Source: CAXMNX01 sp964194845
Lineage (GTDB): Bacteria > Pseudomonadota > Alphaproteobacteria > Rhodobacterales > Rhodobacteraceae
Reading direction: 5' to 3'
Assembly (NCBI GenBank): GCA_964194845.1
Contig: CAXMNX010000014.1
Span: 11,498 to 75,497, forward strand
Length of the DNA stretch: 64,000 nt
The notes beneath the pieces were generated by a model that saw only the letters and a list, made by a program, of their open reading frames with translations, did no database searches and was not told where the DNA came from. Position 1 is the stretch's first letter. Every line of letters begins with the position of its first letter. The position numbers and the translations under genes are program-made. Positions 63,251-64,000 of the stretch are shown piece after piece.

Positions 63251-63386
63251 TATGCAGGCTCCTAAAAGATCAACACGCCCAAACTATGCAACCTGAACGT
63301 GTGTTGCGCGTAGCTGTTTCAAACCGAACGCAGATCTTTTCGTTTGTTTACAATTTGTGGATCATTCTCTGTTTCAGCCGCGATTG

Positions 63387-63401
63387 TTAAGAATCTGGTA
63401 A
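63387..63401. promoter_or_regulatory. Weak CtrA-like site
   Basis: TTAA-GAATCTG-GTAA matches the CtrA pattern TTAA-N7-TTAA at 7 of 8 fixed bases, about 70 bases before the 63472 start. A chance match is possible in this AT-rich gap (63251-63471). Confidence 0.25.
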
Positions 63402-63471
63402 CAATTGCAACTCAAGGTTGTTGCGTTGTTTCAATCAAAACTGATCAGTCCAGGCATTAAGGAGGACCGTC

Positions 63472-63627
63472 ATGCACACGGGGGCAGATACCAATCGCGC
63501 GATTATCGTTCCGGATTGGATACCGGACGAGGTGAAGCGCTACCTGGCCCATACCGAACACGGACGGTCGATCCGCTGTTGGGGCTTCGATTCCGATGCC
63601 CGCCGCCAAGTAAAATCAATGGCTTAA
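63472..63627 (+). pseudogene. Truncated DUF6456-like helix-turn-helix gene, 51 codons
   Basis: A textbook AAGGAGG site (63459-63465) and ATG open MHTGADTNRAIIVPDWIPDE, VKRYLAHTEHGRSIR, which resembles the N-terminus of Rhodobacterales DUF6456 proteins (a helix-turn-helix region SIRELAR...HASTVLRQVR normally follows). Here the next residues are CWGFDSDARRQVKSMA and then stop, so the helix-turn-helix and the large rest are missing. A deletion or the edge of a rearrangement is likely. Family call is from memory. Confidence 0.45.
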
Positions 63628-63784
63628 AAGAAAAATCGCCACAATCAATTTGAAGCGTTTGTAGTTTGGGGGACATATGGGGGACAAATGCTTTGGGCAT
63701 CGCGTCATTTCGTGCAGTTGGCCGCAACGAGCACCAAGGTCTGATTTGCGGACTTTGCTGCTTTCCAGATTTGAACGTTTTAAC
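63628..63784. other. Non-coding AT-rich stretch with tandem GGGGGACA
   Basis: Between the truncated gene and the inverted-repeat element. It has two near-adjacent copies of GGGGGACA (around 63668-63686) and no credible gene. I suspect it is part of an accessory junction. Confidence 0.4.
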
Positions 63785-63924
63785 GGCGTTGTCACATTAA
63801 CTCAGAAATCGGCAGATTTCGTCTTTTTGATGGGACTTGAAATCTTGTAAGTCATTGAAATGCAGCAACACGTATTTTTAAAAACTTCGATATTTCGACT
63901 TAGAAAAGTTAATGTGACAAAGCC
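63785..63924. mobile_element. 140-bp inverted-repeat element (MITE or IS remnant)
   Basis: The ends GGCGTTGTCACATTAACT (63785-63802) and the complement of 63907-63924, GGCTTTGTCACATTAACT, match at 17 of 18 bases. The 104-base interior is AT-rich and non-coding. GGC(T/G)NTG ends recall IS6-family tips. No target duplication is visible. Confidence 0.7.
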
Positions 63925-63930
63925 ATCAAG

Positions 63931-64000
63931 ATGTCGAAAGAGAAGCCAGCTAAACTGAATTCGCGGACACTGCCACGCCCAACAATTGAATGGACAGGCA
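63931..64000 (+). CDS. Start of an unidentified ORF (runs off the window)
   Basis: The ATG at 63931 opens MSKEKPAKLNSRTLPRPTIE and remains open to the edge. Too short to identify; it could be a transposase or an enzyme such as an arylsulfatase. Base composition is unlike the core genes. Confidence 0.3.
   Translation, partial: MSKEKPAKLNSRTLPRPTIEWTG

Noticed and set aside
63580..63610. Sequence like a tRNA/tmRNA 3' end (CTTCGATTCC...GCCGCCA) inside the truncated gene
   Set aside because: The T-stem arms do not pair and no 5' half is nearby, so I do not call an RNA gene or attachment site.

Overview
The window looks like chromosomal core DNA of an alphaproteobacterium, most likely a Rhodobacterales (Roseobacter/Rhodobacter-type) species. 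The evidence is a GC-rich coding sequence (judged by eye), the minus-strand order DUF177-rpmF-plsX-fabH-ihfA-merR, the argS-SPOR-nagZ-scpA-scpB operon, a double-length dCTP deaminase, an OlsB-type ornithine-lipid acyltransferase, an RF2 gene without the programmed frameshift, and a GTTC-N7-GTTC LexA box in front of uvrA. There is no rRNA and no CRISPR array. One tRNA (Pro, GGG) is present.

Layout. 1-11.2 kb is cell-envelope work: a DsbA-family thioredoxin fold (cut by the window edge), an aminotransferase, an AMIN/amidase_3 cell-wall amidase, PBP1A, a small methyltransferase, an unusual acidic glycosidase-like protein with a Gly4-Leu7 tail, RF2, and a bactofilin/M23 peptidase pair. 11.3-24.7 kb holds a DUF455 ferritin-like protein, a large AsmA/YhdP-like protein, queA, an MFS carrier, DUF924, two flavoproteins (one is lipoamide dehydrogenase) and SOS-controlled uvrA. 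24.8-30.4 kb has small periplasmic/hypothetical genes, a diverged HisA paralogue, exonuclease III, an A-type Fe-S carrier, a dNTPase and a MerR regulator with a mercury-type cysteine set and a palindromic operator. 30.4-41.8 kb is the argS-to-scpB operon, dcd, tRNA-Pro and the ihfA-fabH-plsX-rpmF block. 41.4-49.4 kb carries bamE, msrB, olsB, an ABC-F ATPase, a DUF1800/DUF1501 secreted pair and rplM-rpsI. 49.6-60.6 kb holds a heme-motif cyclase, TetR/PPK2, a hydrolase, metA, an unknown ATPase, a frameshifted FadL-type porin, a DMT exporter, a DUF218 protein and guaA. 60.7-64 kb holds a VOC protein, an MttB-family methyltransferase, a small Rhodobacterales-type protein and then an accessory-looking edge: a truncated gene, a 140-bp inverted-repeat element and the start of an unidentified ORF.

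The most interesting non-gene content is repeats. One ~115-bp family with imperfect terminal inverted repeats (35785-35900 and 62836-62951) sits exactly between the stop codons of convergent genes. A second ~85-bp family occurs at 24741-24825 and 56019-56103. A third, single 140-bp element with 18-bp terminal inverted repeats lies at 63785-63924. I did not find a convincing multi-gene novel system. The best leads for new biology are the glycosidase-like protein with the odd C-terminus, the HisA paralogue with altered catalytic and phosphate sites, the MerR regulator without an obvious target operon, and the repeat families. All identities here are from reading sequence and family knowledge; no search was run.
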